DNA from: Oscillospiraceae bacterium
GTDB lineage: Bacteria; Bacillota; Clostridia; Oscillospirales; Ruminococcaceae
DNA length: 36,460 nt
Reading direction: 5' to 3'
Assembly: GCA_015067185.1 (NCBI GenBank)
Contig: SVMZ01000031.1
Span: 1 to 36,460, forward strand
Made by a program: the position numbers and the translations under genes. Under the pieces are notes generated by a model. The model ran no database searches. It had not been told where the DNA came from and saw only the letters and a list, made by a program, of their open reading frames with translations. Shown here piece after piece: positions 1 to 8,747 of the stretch; the first letter of the stretch is position 1; each line of letters begins with the position of its first letter.

Positions 1-2
1 AC

Positions 3-1700
3 TGCGAATATTTCAAATCACAGGGCTTTGAGGTCGGTGCCTGGATCTGGACCTTCATGATCAACGAGGATACCCAATACACTCACATGACCTCTCCCTT
101 TGGGAAGGTATCTGCTACCCAGATGTGTCCTTCTGATCCTGCTTTCAGAGAATTTGCTGCTTTCTATGTCAAAGAAATTGCCAAATGCGGTGTTGATATG
201 ATTATGTACGATGACGACTACCGCTATGGCTTTATCGATATCGGCATGGGCTGCACCTGTAAAAACCATCTTGCCCGTATGTCCGAAATCGTCGGTGAAG
301 AATTGACTCTGAACGATGATCTGGCCAACAAACTGCTTGCCGGAGGCAAAAACAAATACCGCTCTGCCTGGCTGCAGGCCAACGGAGAATACTTCCGTTT
401 GTTTGCCAAAGAGATGCGTGCTGCTCTGGACCAGATCAACCCGGATATTCGCTTTGGTCCTTGTGCCTGCATGCCTCTCTGGGATTTTGACGGTGTAAGC
501 ACTGCTGAAATCAGCCGTATTCTTGCAGGAAACACCAAGCCATTCCTACGCTTAATCGGTGCTCCCTACTGGTCTGTCAACCGCAGTTGGGGCAACCGGC
601 TGCAGGATGTTATTGAACTGGAACGCATGGAGCGCAGCTGGTGCGGCGACGGCATCGAAATTTTCAGCGAAGGCGATGTCTATCCCCGTCCTCGCTTTGC
701 CTGTCCTGCCAGCTACCTGGAGGGCTTTGACACCGCTCTGCGCGCTGACGGCAGAATGGATGGCATCCTCAAATATCCCACCGACTATACCTCCAGCGCC
801 GATTATGAACCGGAATATATCCGCCGCCATCTGCGCAACCAGCCGCTTTATGAGCGTATTGATGCCCACTTCTCCGGAAAGACTGCTGTAGGTGTCCGCG
901 TCTATGAGGCAATGACCAAGTTTGAAGATACCGTTGTTCCCGAAGAAGTGGCCGGCACCACCCAGGTTCAAAACATGTTTTTCTCCCCCGCTGCCCGTAT
1001 GCTCACCGCAAGTTCTGTTCCCACCGTATATGAGGGACTCGGCTGCGCAGGTATTGCCTTCGGAGAAAACGTAAAATACATCCCCGAGGAAGCACTTGAC
1101 CGCGGACTGATTATTGATGCCCGCGCTGCTGCCATCCTCACTGAGCGCGGCATCGATGTCGGCATCACCGAAATCGGTGAGCGCGTCTCTGTCAATGAAG
1201 AACACTATCTTAACTACAATGAAGATCTTCCTGCAGCCACTGCCAAACCCTACAAAATGACTCTCAAAGAAAAAGCTAACATCCAGAGCACATTTACTGT
1301 TGAAGGCGGTACCATTCCCGCATCCTACCGGTATGAAAATGCTGCTGGTCAACGTTTCCTTGTTTTCACTTTCAACGGTTACTTTGCTCCCGACCAGCTC
1401 ACCCGTCAGTACACCCGCTCCAGACAGCTTGCAGAAGCGGTGGAATGGTTCTCCGGCAGCAAACTGCCCGCCTACGCGTTCGGTAATCCCGATCTTTACA
1501 TCATGTGTAAAGACAGTGAATCTGCCCGCACTGTCGGTCTCTGGAACTTCTTTGCTGACAGCATCTTCGAGCCCGTCATCACCCTCAACAAGGAGTACAG
1601 CAAAATCACCTTCATCAACTGCACCGGCGAACTCCGCGGAAATAAGGTATTCCTCTCCGAGATCCAGCCCTTTGCCTTTGCCGGCTTTGAAGTAGAATAA
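3..1700 (+). CDS. Putative carbohydrate-active TIM-barrel protein, 5'-truncated by window edge
   Basis: The reading frame is open from base 3 and the first in-frame ATG (57) lies inside continuous coding sequence, so the real start is off the left edge. About 565 residues are visible. The N-terminal part has alternating beta/alpha segments with acidic strand ends (for example MIMYDDDYRYGF), as in the TIM barrel of clan GH-A glycoside hydrolases. A later stretch around IIDARAAAILTERGID resembles the flavodoxin-like middle domain of GH42-type enzymes, and a beta-rich C-terminus follows. I do not recognise a specific family, and a sugar-processing role is inference only. No signal peptide can be judged because the start is missing. 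It lies 16 bases upstream of a small membrane-protein gene on the same strand. Confidence 0.6.
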   Translation, partial: CEYFKSQGFEVGAWIWTFMINEDTQYTHMTSPFGKVSATQMCPSDPAFREFAAFYVKEIAKCGVDMIMYDDDYRYGFIDIGMGCTCKNHLARMSEIVGEELTLNDDLANKLLAGGKNKYRSAWLQANGEYFRLFAKEMRAALDQINPDIRFGPCACMPLWDFDGVSTAEISRILAGNTKPFLRLIGAPYWSVNRSWGNRLQDVIELERMERSWCGDGIEIFSEGDVYPRPRFACPASYLEGFDTALRADGRMDGILKYPTDYTSSADYEPEYIRRHLRNQPLYERIDAHFSGKTAVGVRVYEAMTKFEDTVVPEEVAGTTQVQNMFFSPAARMLTASSVPTVYEGLGCAGIAFGENVKYIPEEALDRGLIIDARAAAILTERGIDVGITEIGERVSVNEEHYLNYNEDLPAATAKPYKMTLKEKANIQSTFTVEGGTIPASYRYENAAGQRFLVFTFNGYFAPDQLTRQYTRSRQLAEAVEWFSGSKLPAYAFGNPDLYIMCKDSESARTVGLWNFFADSIFEPVITLNKEYSKITFINCTGELRGNKVFLSEIQPFAFAGFEVE

Positions 1701-1716
1701 TATAAAAGGAGCCATT

Positions 1717-1983
1717 ATGTATTCTTTGGATACCACACAAAAATTCAAGATCGCCGCACTTCTCCTCTCCCTTCTCTTTGTTGCTCTCGCCGTCCTGCCG
1801 CTGTTTCTTGGCGGCAGCGGTCTTTTGAAAAATGTTTCTGTGGATGAAGAGCACCTGACCATTCTGATGGTTGGCTCTCTTTGCATGGCATTTGTTTTCT
1901 TTTTCCTGTTTCTGGCCCTGCGTGCTATCCAGAAGGATATTAAAGAACATCTGAAATACCTGAACGATGCCCTTCGCAAATAA
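1717..1983 (+). CDS. Small two-helix membrane protein of unknown function
   Basis: This encodes 88 residues. An AAAGGAGCC ribosome binding site sits 4-10 bases before the ATG. Two hydrophobic segments are visible, about residues 12-32 and 48-68, joined by a short polar loop with a VDEEH motif. The C-terminal tail is charged and helical (AIQKDIKEHLKYLNDALRK), probably cytoplasmic. It follows the upstream gene by 16 bases and is likely co-transcribed with it. I do not recognise the family. The coding assignment rests on the ribosome binding site, spacing and clean membrane topology; the long minus-strand frame opposite it is a shadow. Confidence 0.6.
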   Translation: MYSLDTTQKFKIAALLLSLLFVALAVLPLFLGGSGLLKNVSVDEEHLTILMVGSLCMAFVFFFLFLALRAIQKDIKEHLKYLNDALRK

Positions 1984-2053
1984 AATTCACACAGATATTC
2001 AAAAATAAATCTGTTCTGTTTATGTACTTTTCGTTCTTTCCCGTCTGCGACGG

Positions 2054-2082
2054 TTGACATTTTCAGAAATTAATGTCATAAT
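2054..2082 (+). promoter_or_regulatory. Sigma-A type promoter for mrp
   Basis: TTGACA (2054-2059) and CATAAT (2077-2082) are separated by 17 bases and lie about 78 bases before the mrp start codon. Confidence 0.7.
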
Positions 2083-2159
2083 ATATAGTTGTATATTTCC
2101 GTTTAAAAAAGCAAACTTTTATTATAGTTCAAAATGTATTTATCAGGAGATGACTCAAA

Positions 2160-2984
2160 ATGAGTGAACAATGCAACCACGACTGCTCATCCTGCAGCGA
2201 AAATTGCTCCAGCCGCAAGCAGAGCTTCCGTGCTGAGCTCAATGAACTTTCCTGCGTCAGAAAGGTGATCGCGGTTATGAGCGGTAAAGGCGGCGTGGGC
2301 AAAAGCCTCGTCACTTCCATGCTTTCCGTTCTGGTCAACCGCGAAGGATACAACACCGCCGTTCTCGATGCTGACATCACCGGCCCCTCCATCCCCAAAG
2401 CATTCGGCATCACCGACCGCGCTCTGGGCGATGATAACGGTATCTATCCTGTTCAAAGCAAAAACGGCATCTCGGTCATGTCTCTCAATCTTCTTCTTGA
2501 AAATGAGACCGACCCCGTTATCTGGCGCGGCCCTGTGATCGCAGGCACTGTCAAACAGTTCTGGACCGATGTTGTCTGGGGCGATGTAGACTTTATGTTT
2601 GTCGATATGCCTCCCGGAACCGGTGATGTTCCCCTCACTGTCTTCCAGTCCCTGCCTATAGACGGTATTATCGTTGTTTCCTCTCCTCAGGAACTGGTTG
2701 GCATGATTGTGGAAAAAGCTGTCAACATGGCTGCTATGATGGGAGTTCCCGTCCTTGCCCTTGTTGAAAACATGAGCTACTTCAAATGCCCGGATTGCGG
2801 AAATATCCACCACATCTTCGGCGAAAGCCGCATTGATGAAATTGCCAAAAAGCACGGTATTGATGTTGTATGCAAGCTTCCGATGGATCCCTCTCTCGCT
2901 GCGCTGACCGACTCCGGTGAGATCGAATCCATGCAAGAGGAAGGACTTTCCCCAATCATCGACCGGCTTATTCCAAAAGACTGA
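2160..2984 (+). CDS. mrp: Mrp/NBP35-family P-loop ATPase, Fe-S cluster carrier
   Basis: The 274-residue protein belongs to the Mrp/ApbC/NBP35 family of cytosolic ATPases that carry and deliver iron-sulfur clusters. The deviant Walker A GKGGVGKS is at residues 42-49, with both signature lysines (K43, K48). Switch-type motifs DADITGPSIPK (about 70-80) and DMPPGTGD (149-156) follow. The C-terminal CPDC pair (C210, C213) is the usual bridging-cluster site. The N-terminus adds four cysteines, C5, C9, C12 and C16, like the extra ferredoxin-type cluster of NBP35, a variant common in Clostridia. An AGGAG site precedes the ATG. It is monocistronic, with its own promoter and a hairpin terminator downstream. 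Family assignment is firm; the client enzymes are unknown. Confidence 0.93.
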   Translation: MSEQCNHDCSSCSENCSSRKQSFRAELNELSCVRKVIAVMSGKGGVGKSLVTSMLSVLVNREGYNTAVLDADITGPSIPKAFGITDRALGDDNGIYPVQSKNGISVMSLNLLLENETDPVIWRGPVIAGTVKQFWTDVVWGDVDFMFVDMPPGTGDVPLTVFQSLPIDGIIVVSSPQELVGMIVEKAVNMAAMMGVPVLALVENMSYFKCPDCGNIHHIFGESRIDEIAKKHGIDVVCKLPMDPSLAALTDSGEIESMQEEGLSPIIDRLIPKD

Positions 2985-3030
2985 TCCCCAGCCCCCTTTC
3001 GAATTTGAAAAATCATTCATAAAAAGCATA

Positions 3031-3067
3031 AAAAAGGACAAAGTAATATTGCTTTGTCCTTTTTATT
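3031..3067 (+). terminator. Intrinsic terminator after mrp
   Basis: A 13-bp perfect stem pairs AAAAAGGACAAAG (3031-3043) with 3052-3064 and runs into a T-rich tail. It lies between mrp and ypeB. Confidence 0.9.
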
Positions 3068-3098
3068 ATTTTTATAACAATCCGAAAGGTTGGTCTGT

Positions 3099-4451
3099 AT
3101 GAAACTGAATATAAGCAGGCGCTGCTTTGTCCGCGCCATCACCTATTCTCTGGCGCTCCTGCTGACCCTGAGCTCCCTCGCTGTTATCCATGGCCTCAAG
3201 GCCGAAAAATATAAGGCAATGATCGAAAGCGATGATCAACATGCTCTGCTGGAGCTTACCTCCATGATAGACAATATCTCTGTCGTTCTGGATAAAGGCA
3301 TTTATGCCACCTCTCCCACACAGCTTTCTTTTCTTTCTGCAACGCTCTGGCGTGAGAGTGAAGCAGCAAAAAATTCTCTTGCCACCCTTCCCATCGACGG
3401 TGAACCTCTTGAAAAAATCTACCGGTTTCTCTCGCAGACCGGCGATTATGCTATGGTACTTTCCAAAAAGGTTTCGGGAGGAACCGCACTCTCTGAAGAC
3501 GAACTCAACAATATGCTCTCTCTTTCCCAATATGCCCACTCTCTCGGTGCTCAGCTGAGTGCGCTGGAACGGGATGTCACCGTTGGCGGACTCAAAATTA
3601 CCGCCGCCTCCGATCCCTTTTCCGACAGCAGGGCTCCCACTTTTTCCGATGGCTTCAATGAAATGGAAAACAGCTTTGAAAACTATCCGCAGCTCATTTA
3701 TGACGGTCCCTTTTCCGATAATCTTCTGGAGAGGGAACCGCTTATGCTCTCTGGCAAACCGGAAATTTCTCACAAAGAAGCCCAAAAAATCGCCGCCGAT
3801 ATCATCGGATCCGACCTTCGGCTTTCAACCTCTCATGATGAAATCTCATCCATGCCCTGCTATGTTTTCACCGCTTCCGATGAAGACAATATCCGTTATA
3901 TTACAGCTGCCGTCAGCAAACAGGGCGGTTATCCTGTCTATTACCTTGTGAGCCGCGAAATCGGTGAGGAACAGCTTGAACACACTGCAGCTGTAAAAAA
4001 GGCGGCGGAATATCTTAAAAAAATCGGCTACACCTCTCTCTCAGACAGCTACTATGAGGTCAGCGGCGGCGTTTGCACCGTCAACTTTGCCCATACGCAG
4101 GATGATATCATCTGCTATCCCGATTTGATCAAGGTACGGGTCGCTATGGATAACGGAGAAATTCTCGGTTTTGATGCCAGAGGCTACCTCACCAACCACC
4201 GAACCCGCAGCCTCCCGCCCGCCGCCATTTCTGTCGAAGAGGCACAAGCCGCACTTTCTCCCTTGCTCACTGTGGAAAGCAGTTCTCTCGCCCTGATCCC
4301 CACCGGAGGTACTTCGGAAGCACTGACCCATGAATTCATCTGCCGCGGTGTCCATGACGAAGGAGTCATTGTATATGTCAACACCGAAACCGGCAGTGAG
4401 GAAAATATTCTCCTCCTGATTGAAAATAACTATAGTGTTTTAACGAGATAA
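3099..4451 (+). CDS. ypeB: Germination protein YpeB
   Basis: The 450-residue protein matches the YpeB family. In Bacillus this spore protein is needed for localisation and stability of the cortex-lytic enzyme SleB in the inner spore membrane. One N-terminal membrane segment (about residues 13-33) acts as signal anchor. A helical N-domain follows, then tandem PepSY-type repeats in the C-terminal half (the FDARGYLTNH repeat end and the last VYVNTETGSEENIL strand are typical). The ATG at 3099 is chosen because GAAAGG lies 9 bases before it; the in-frame TTG at 3090 overlaps that site. No sleB lies next to it, although the two are usually neighbours. Transcription past the strong terminator just upstream implies its own promoter, which I could not identify confidently. 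Confidence 0.88.
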   Translation: MKLNISRRCFVRAITYSLALLLTLSSLAVIHGLKAEKYKAMIESDDQHALLELTSMIDNISVVLDKGIYATSPTQLSFLSATLWRESEAAKNSLATLPIDGEPLEKIYRFLSQTGDYAMVLSKKVSGGTALSEDELNNMLSLSQYAHSLGAQLSALERDVTVGGLKITAASDPFSDSRAPTFSDGFNEMENSFENYPQLIYDGPFSDNLLEREPLMLSGKPEISHKEAQKIAADIIGSDLRLSTSHDEISSMPCYVFTASDEDNIRYITAAVSKQGGYPVYYLVSREIGEEQLEHTAAVKKAAEYLKKIGYTSLSDSYYEVSGGVCTVNFAHTQDDIICYPDLIKVRVAMDNGEILGFDARGYLTNHRTRSLPPAAISVEEAQAALSPLLTVESSSLALIPTGGTSEALTHEFICRGVHDEGVIVYVNTETGSEENILLLIENNYSVLTR

Positions 4452-4503
4452 TCTCTTAAAATTCGTTGTTTTCTACAATCTTTTTTTCTTTTCTTTTTTC
4501 CCA

Positions 4504-4532
4504 TTGACCCAACTCTTCAAGAATGATAAAAT
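4504..4532 (+). promoter_or_regulatory. Sigma-A type promoter for the NCS2 permease
   Basis: TTGACC (4504-4509) is followed after 17 bases by TAAAAT (4527-4532). The predicted transcript start is at about 4539, inside the left arm of a hairpin. Confidence 0.65.
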
Positions 4533-4536
4533 AAAT

Positions 4537-4586
4537 ACACGGATATCGTTCGTTTTAATAATTCTCGGTGTCCGTGTAATTTTTTG
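4537..4586 (+). promoter_or_regulatory. Leader hairpin followed by a U-run before the permease gene
   Basis: ACACGGA (4537-4543) pairs with TCCGTGT (4571-4577), with a weaker inner UCG/CGG helix and a 17-base AU-rich loop. It is followed by AATTTTTT (4578-4585), so it looks like an intrinsic terminator or attenuator at the very 5' end of the transcript. No purine-riboswitch core was found. Its role is unproven. Confidence 0.4.
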
Positions 4587-4603
4587 AAAGGATGTCTCAC
4601 AGT

Positions 4604-5944
4604 ATGGAAAAGTTTTTCAAGCTCAAACAACACAACACCACTGTCAAAACTGAGATCATTGCCGGTCTCACCACGTTCTTTGCCATGGCGTACATTCTCT
4701 TTGTCAATCCCATGTATCTGGAACAATCGGGAATGAATTGGGGATCTGTCTTCACTGCAACCTGTATCTCTGCCGCCGTTGGCTGCCTGCTCACCGCATT
4801 TCTTGCTAATGTTCCCTTTGCACAGGCTCCCGGTATGGGCTTGAACGCTTTCTTCACCTTTACTGTTTGCTTCGGTATGGGCTATACATATCAGCAGGCT
4901 CTCACCATCGTTCTGATCTCCGGTCTCCTCTTCCTCATCGTCGCTGTTTCTCCGCTGCGCGATAAGATCATCGATTCCATCCCTGCTTCTCTGAAGGCTG
5001 CTATCAGCGCAGGTATCGGTCTCTTTATCGCCATCATCGGCTGCCTTAACAGCGGTACCGGTATCATGAAACTGGATCAGGCCAACAACCTTACCGGCCT
5101 TCAGTTCACCATTGACGGCGCTCTCAACTACAACGGTATCATCATTATCATTGGTATCCTTGTTATCGCCTGCCTGATGGCATGGAAAATCAAGGGTGCT
5201 ATCTTCCTCGGCATCATTGTTACAACCATCATCTACTATGCTATTGGTATCCCCACCGGTAATGTTGCTGTTCCCGAAATTGCTTTCAACTTCTCTAACA
5301 TCACCCTTTCCGGTACCTTCTTTGCCTTTGATTTCGGCGGCATCTTCAGCAAGGGTGTTCTTCCTCTGATCACCGCTATCATCAGCTTTGCCATTGTTGA
5401 CTGCTTCGATACCGTTGGTACCCTGATTGGTACTGCAGGCGGAGCCGGCATGCTGGACAAAGACGGAAAGCTTCCTGAAGGCTCCAAGGCTCTTATCGCT
5501 GACGCTGTTGCCACCTGCGCAGGCGCCTGCCTCGGTACCTCCACTGTTACCACTTATGTTGAATCCTCTGCTGGTATCTCCGAGGGCGGCCGCACCGGTC
5601 TTACCTCCGCTACCGTTGGTGTTCTCTTCATCCTCGCTCTCGTTCTTGCTCCTATCGCCGGCCTGATTCCCGGTGCCGCTACCGCTCCCGCTCTCATTAT
5701 CGTCGGTATGCTGATGATGAAGGGTGTTGCCAAGGTTGCATGGAACAACGTTGAGGATGCACTCCCCTCCTTCCTTACCATCGCTATCATGCCTTTCGGC
5801 TACAGCATCTCCGATGGTATTGCATTCGGCTTCATCTCCTATGTTGTTATTAAACTGGTTCGCGGTAAAGCTAAAGAGATTCCCGTTCTTATGTATATTG
5901 TTTCTGCCCTCTTTATCGCAACCTATATTCTCAAAAACATCTAA
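4604..5944 (+). CDS. NCS2-family purine permease (AzgA/PbuG-like)
   Basis: The 446-residue integral membrane protein has about 12-14 hydrophobic helices. Its N-terminus has the AzgA-like pattern of NCS2 transporters (TEIIAGLTTFFAMAYILFVNP), and FDTVGTLIGTAG and SSAGISEGGRTGLTS match the conserved central and substrate-site motifs. Members import adenine, guanine, hypoxanthine or xanthine with protons; which base cannot be told here. ATG 4604 is preferred over ATG 4592 because GAAAGG directly abuts 4592 but lies 12 bases before 4604. The gene has its own promoter, a hairpin leader and a perfect terminator downstream, so it is a single-gene unit. Codon use is strongly biased to C/T-ending codons, suggesting high expression. 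Confidence 0.9.
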   Translation: MEKFFKLKQHNTTVKTEIIAGLTTFFAMAYILFVNPMYLEQSGMNWGSVFTATCISAAVGCLLTAFLANVPFAQAPGMGLNAFFTFTVCFGMGYTYQQALTIVLISGLLFLIVAVSPLRDKIIDSIPASLKAAISAGIGLFIAIIGCLNSGTGIMKLDQANNLTGLQFTIDGALNYNGIIIIIGILVIACLMAWKIKGAIFLGIIVTTIIYYAIGIPTGNVAVPEIAFNFSNITLSGTFFAFDFGGIFSKGVLPLITAIISFAIVDCFDTVGTLIGTAGGAGMLDKDGKLPEGSKALIADAVATCAGACLGTSTVTTYVESSAGISEGGRTGLTSATVGVLFILALVLAPIAGLIPGAATAPALIIVGMLMMKGVAKVAWNNVEDALPSFLTIAIMPFGYSISDGIAFGFISYVVIKLVRGKAKEIPVLMYIVSALFIATYILKNI

Positions 5945-5960
5945 TTGTTTTTCACCTGCA

Positions 5961-5996
5961 AAGAGCTGCACCGTATGGTGCAGCTCTTCTTTTTTC
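5961..5996 (+). terminator. Intrinsic terminator after the NCS2 permease
   Basis: A 12-bp perfect stem pairs AAGAGCTGCACC (5961-5972) with 5977-5988 around a GTAT loop and is followed by a TCTTTTTT tail. Confidence 0.93.
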
Positions 5997-6087
5997 CTCT
6001 TTTTAACCATTTCATTCTTTTTTATTTCTGTTTTTCTTTTTTCTTTCCTCTGCCTCCGACACACTTTTTCATATTCCTCCCTCTCAA

Positions 6088-6121
6088 TTCGTCATCTTTT
6101 TTTCTCCTCCCATCTTATAAT
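6088..6121 (+). promoter_or_regulatory. Possible Spo0A-dependent promoter of spoIIE
   Basis: TATAAT is at 6116-6121 and no sigma-A -35 box lies at the right distance. TTCGTCA (6088-6094) matches six of seven bases of an inverted Spo0A box (TTCGACA) at about the -35 position. Spo0A-activated spoIIE promoters have this arrangement in Bacillus. The assignment is tentative. Confidence 0.35.
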
Positions 6122-6169
6122 AGAAAATATCATATCAACCATGCTATTCACCTCGGGAGGATGTTAAAA

Positions 6170-8602
6170 ATGAAACAACGAATCAGTATACCCGAACTCA
6201 GCAGACGTCTTAAACCTTCCGGTTCACGGCGGCAATGGGATCACCTGCTGAAACAGGAGTGGTTCACCAAAACCACCGGTATTGTGCTCTCTATTTTCAT
6301 CGGTTTTCTTTCTGCCGCCGCCAAGCTGGAGCTTGGCACTACCCTCTTTGCTCCCTTTGGCATTGCCTTTGCCGCTGCAGCCATGTCCAACCTGAGCATT
6401 ACCCGTGAATATGGCTATGCCCCTGCGGCCGGCGTTGTCATTGGTTACGTACTCACTGCAGGCACCATGAGTAATATGAAATATCTTGCCGCATTGGCTC
6501 TGATGCTTGCTATCCGCGGCTTTCTCTCTGTCTCACCCTCGCTGAAAAACAGCCTTTTTCTCCCCTGCGCCGCTTCTGCCTTGTCTATTTTCTTCTCCTG
6601 TATCGGCTTCTCGCTTCTGTTCGGCCTCACCTTCTATGATGCTGTACTTGCCCTGTGTGAGTCCTGTGTTGCCGGTGGTCTCGCCTTCTTTTTTCTGCGC
6701 GCCATGGCCATTCCCAGCTCCGGATTCTCCCCCCGCAGTCCCTCCGTACGAATCCCTTCCATCACCGATTCGCAAAGCAAAGCTTGTCTCATTATTTCTG
6801 CCGCCATTCTCTTAATTGGTTTAACCTCACTTGAAATTGCTGCTGTTTCTCTCGGCAGAATACTTGGTGCAACGGCGGTCATGCTTTGTGCTTTCTCCGG
6901 ACGGGAAGGCGGCGGTGCCATTGCAGGTATTGCTGCTGGTATTGCCTGCGCTGCCGGCTCTCTTTCCGGTGATTTTCTCACCACCGCTCCTCTTTTCACA
7001 TTGATCTCTGTCGGTTTTTCTTTAGGCGGACTGCTTGCAGGTGTATTCCACTCCTTTGGCAAGCTCGGCCCTGCCATCTCCTTTGTCTGCGTCATCGCTG
7101 CCGGCACTGCTCTTCTGGATTCTTCGCTGCTTTCTCCGCTTATCGAAGCATGCATCGGAGCCGTTTTCTTTTTGATGTTCCCTCCTTCTTTCATCAAATA
7201 TCTGACTGCTTCCGAAAATAACACTATGATTAAAAATTCCCGGGTTTTAAAAGAACTCTCCGTACTTCGGCTCGAACTGGCAGCTTCTTCCCTGAAGGAT
7301 GTTGCGGATACTACACGGACAGTCACCGAGAAAATGAAAAAGCTTTTTGCCAAAGATGATATTTCTGCCGTTTTCAGTCATGTCGCAGATCGCTTCTGCC
7401 GTGGCTGCTATAAGAACGTACGCTGCTGGCAAGCCGACTACAACACAACAATGGATGTCTTCAACCATCTTGCACACAAACTCAAACAGGATGGTCGTCT
7501 GTCCGAAAAAAGCCTTCCTGAATATTTTTTCCGCAGCTGCCTCTCTCCGGAACGTCTGATCAATGAGATCAACCTTGAATACAGTGAATTTATCACTCAA
7601 AAAAGCTCAGACGGAAAAATTGCACAGGTTCGCAGCATTGTTACAGATCAATTCGAGGCCATTTCCAATCTGCTCTTCTCTCTTGCCCGGGAACTCACAC
7701 TCATTCGCGAAGCTGAACCGGATACCGAACTGCTGTTGTTTGAAGCAGCAGATAAACTGCTCCTCTCTCCTCTGGAGACCTCCTGTTTCAAAGACGGTTC
7801 CGGCCGCTTCAGCGCTGAGCTTGAAATTCCCGAATTCAAACTCGCCCGCTTAGATACTGCCGAATTCACCGCTGAGCTATGCGACCTGCTGGGGTATGAT
7901 CTGACACCTCCTGTTATCAGAACCTGGAACGGCGCTGCCCGCCTCACCTTTCGTGAAAGAGAAAACTTCACTCTTTCCTATACCAGTGAACAGTACAGTG
8001 TGTCCGGCGAAACCTTCTGCGGCGATGCAATAGGAGCCTTCACCGACACCATTGGCCGAACTTACATCCTGATCAGCGACGGCATGGGCAGCGGCCGCTC
8101 TGCCTCTCTGGATTCTTCCATGGCCGTGGGCTTGCTTAACAGAATGCTCACCGCCGGTTTTGATGCGGACTCTGCCCTCAGTATGCTCAACTCCGCTATG
8201 CTGGTTAAATCGGGCGACGAATCCCTTGCCACTATAGATCTCGCCTGCATTGACCTTTTCTGCGGCTCTGTAACCTTTTTTAAAGCCGGTGCTGCTCCCA
8301 GCTATATCAGACGCGGCGATAAAGTTATGCGTATAGAAGGCACCTCCATGCCCGCCGGAATCCTTGGAGGAATCACCTTTGATAAAAGCACTTTTTCACT
8401 AAAAGAAGGTGACCTGCTTCTTATGTGCTCCGATGGCATTGCTTCCGATGGCAATACCGATTGGATTGCCACTGAATTTGAACAGCGAAACAGTGAAACC
8501 CTTGAAGATATTGCCCACCGTATTATTCATGCCGCAAAAACACGCACGATACCCGGACGGGAAGATGACATCAGCGTTGTGGTGATGGAACTGCGAAAAT
8601 AA
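6170..8602 (+). CDS. spoIIE: Stage II sporulation protein E (SpoIIE) phosphatase
   Basis: This 810-residue protein is SpoIIE, the PP2C-type phosphatase that dephosphorylates SpoIIAA to release sigma-F in the forespore and also acts at the polar septum. A basic cytoplasmic N-terminus leads into about ten membrane helices (about residues 35-345), then a linker/oligomerisation region with paired cysteines (CRGCYKNVRCW), then the C-terminal PP2C domain (about 595-810). Metal-binding motifs are intact: DGMGSG starting at D637, CSDG near residue 755, and EDD at 798-800. Length is close to the Bacillus protein. GGGAGG lies 9 bases before ATG 6170 and abuts the upstream in-frame ATG 6161, which decides the start. 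It stands alone between two terminators. Confidence 0.95.
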   Translation: MKQRISIPELSRRLKPSGSRRQWDHLLKQEWFTKTTGIVLSIFIGFLSAAAKLELGTTLFAPFGIAFAAAAMSNLSITREYGYAPAAGVVIGYVLTAGTMSNMKYLAALALMLAIRGFLSVSPSLKNSLFLPCAASALSIFFSCIGFSLLFGLTFYDAVLALCESCVAGGLAFFFLRAMAIPSSGFSPRSPSVRIPSITDSQSKACLIISAAILLIGLTSLEIAAVSLGRILGATAVMLCAFSGREGGGAIAGIAAGIACAAGSLSGDFLTTAPLFTLISVGFSLGGLLAGVFHSFGKLGPAISFVCVIAAGTALLDSSLLSPLIEACIGAVFFLMFPPSFIKYLTASENNTMIKNSRVLKELSVLRLELAASSLKDVADTTRTVTEKMKKLFAKDDISAVFSHVADRFCRGCYKNVRCWQADYNTTMDVFNHLAHKLKQDGRLSEKSLPEYFFRSCLSPERLINEINLEYSEFITQKSSDGKIAQVRSIVTDQFEAISNLLFSLARELTLIREAEPDTELLLFEAADKLLLSPLETSCFKDGSGRFSAELEIPEFKLARLDTAEFTAELCDLLGYDLTPPVIRTWNGAARLTFRERENFTLSYTSEQYSVSGETFCGDAIGAFTDTIGRTYILISDGMGSGRSASLDSSMAVGLLNRMLTAGFDADSALSMLNSAMLVKSGDESLATIDLACIDLFCGSVTFFKAGAAPSYIRRGDKVMRIEGTSMPAGILGGITFDKSTFSLKEGDLLLMCSDGIASDGNTDWIATEFEQRNSETLEDIAHRIIHAAKTRTIPGREDDISVVVMELRK

Positions 8603-8659
8603 AAAAGCACACGCAAATTCCCCTGCATACAAATCCGCTGAACAGATATCAAAAAAACA

Positions 8660-8700
8660 CCCCTTTATGGCAGAAGCAACCTGCCGTAAAGGGGCTTTTA
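8660..8700 (+). terminator. Intrinsic terminator after spoIIE
   Basis: CCCCTTTA-T-GGCAG (8660-8673) pairs with CTGCC-G-TAAAGGGG (8681-8694) and is followed by CTTTTA. It lies between the convergent spoIIE and histidine phosphatase genes and could serve both. Confidence 0.85.
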
Positions 8701-8747
8701 CAATGTCTTTACGATGAAACACCGTAAACCGTACACGCTTATTGGGT

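Noticed and set aside
552..2060. A 502-codon minus-strand open frame opposite the first two genes.
   Set aside because: It is low-complexity shadow sequence and crosses two plus-strand genes that have ribosome binding sites and domain-like features.
4437..4460. Inverted repeat TTTTAACGAGA / TCTCTTAAAA spanning the ypeB stop codon as a terminator.
   Set aside because: It is followed by ATTCGTTG rather than a T-run, so termination is not supported.
4537..4586. Purine riboswitch or PurBox ahead of the purine permease.
   Set aside because: The conserved purine-riboswitch core was not found, and the only PurBox-like stretch (ATCGTTCGTTTTA) has three mismatches and no properly spaced partner.
4517..6064. 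A 515-codon minus-strand frame opposite the NCS2 permease.
   Set aside because: It is rich in Gly/Asn/Asp repeats typical of the reverse reading of membrane-protein codons, and it runs through the permease promoter and terminator.
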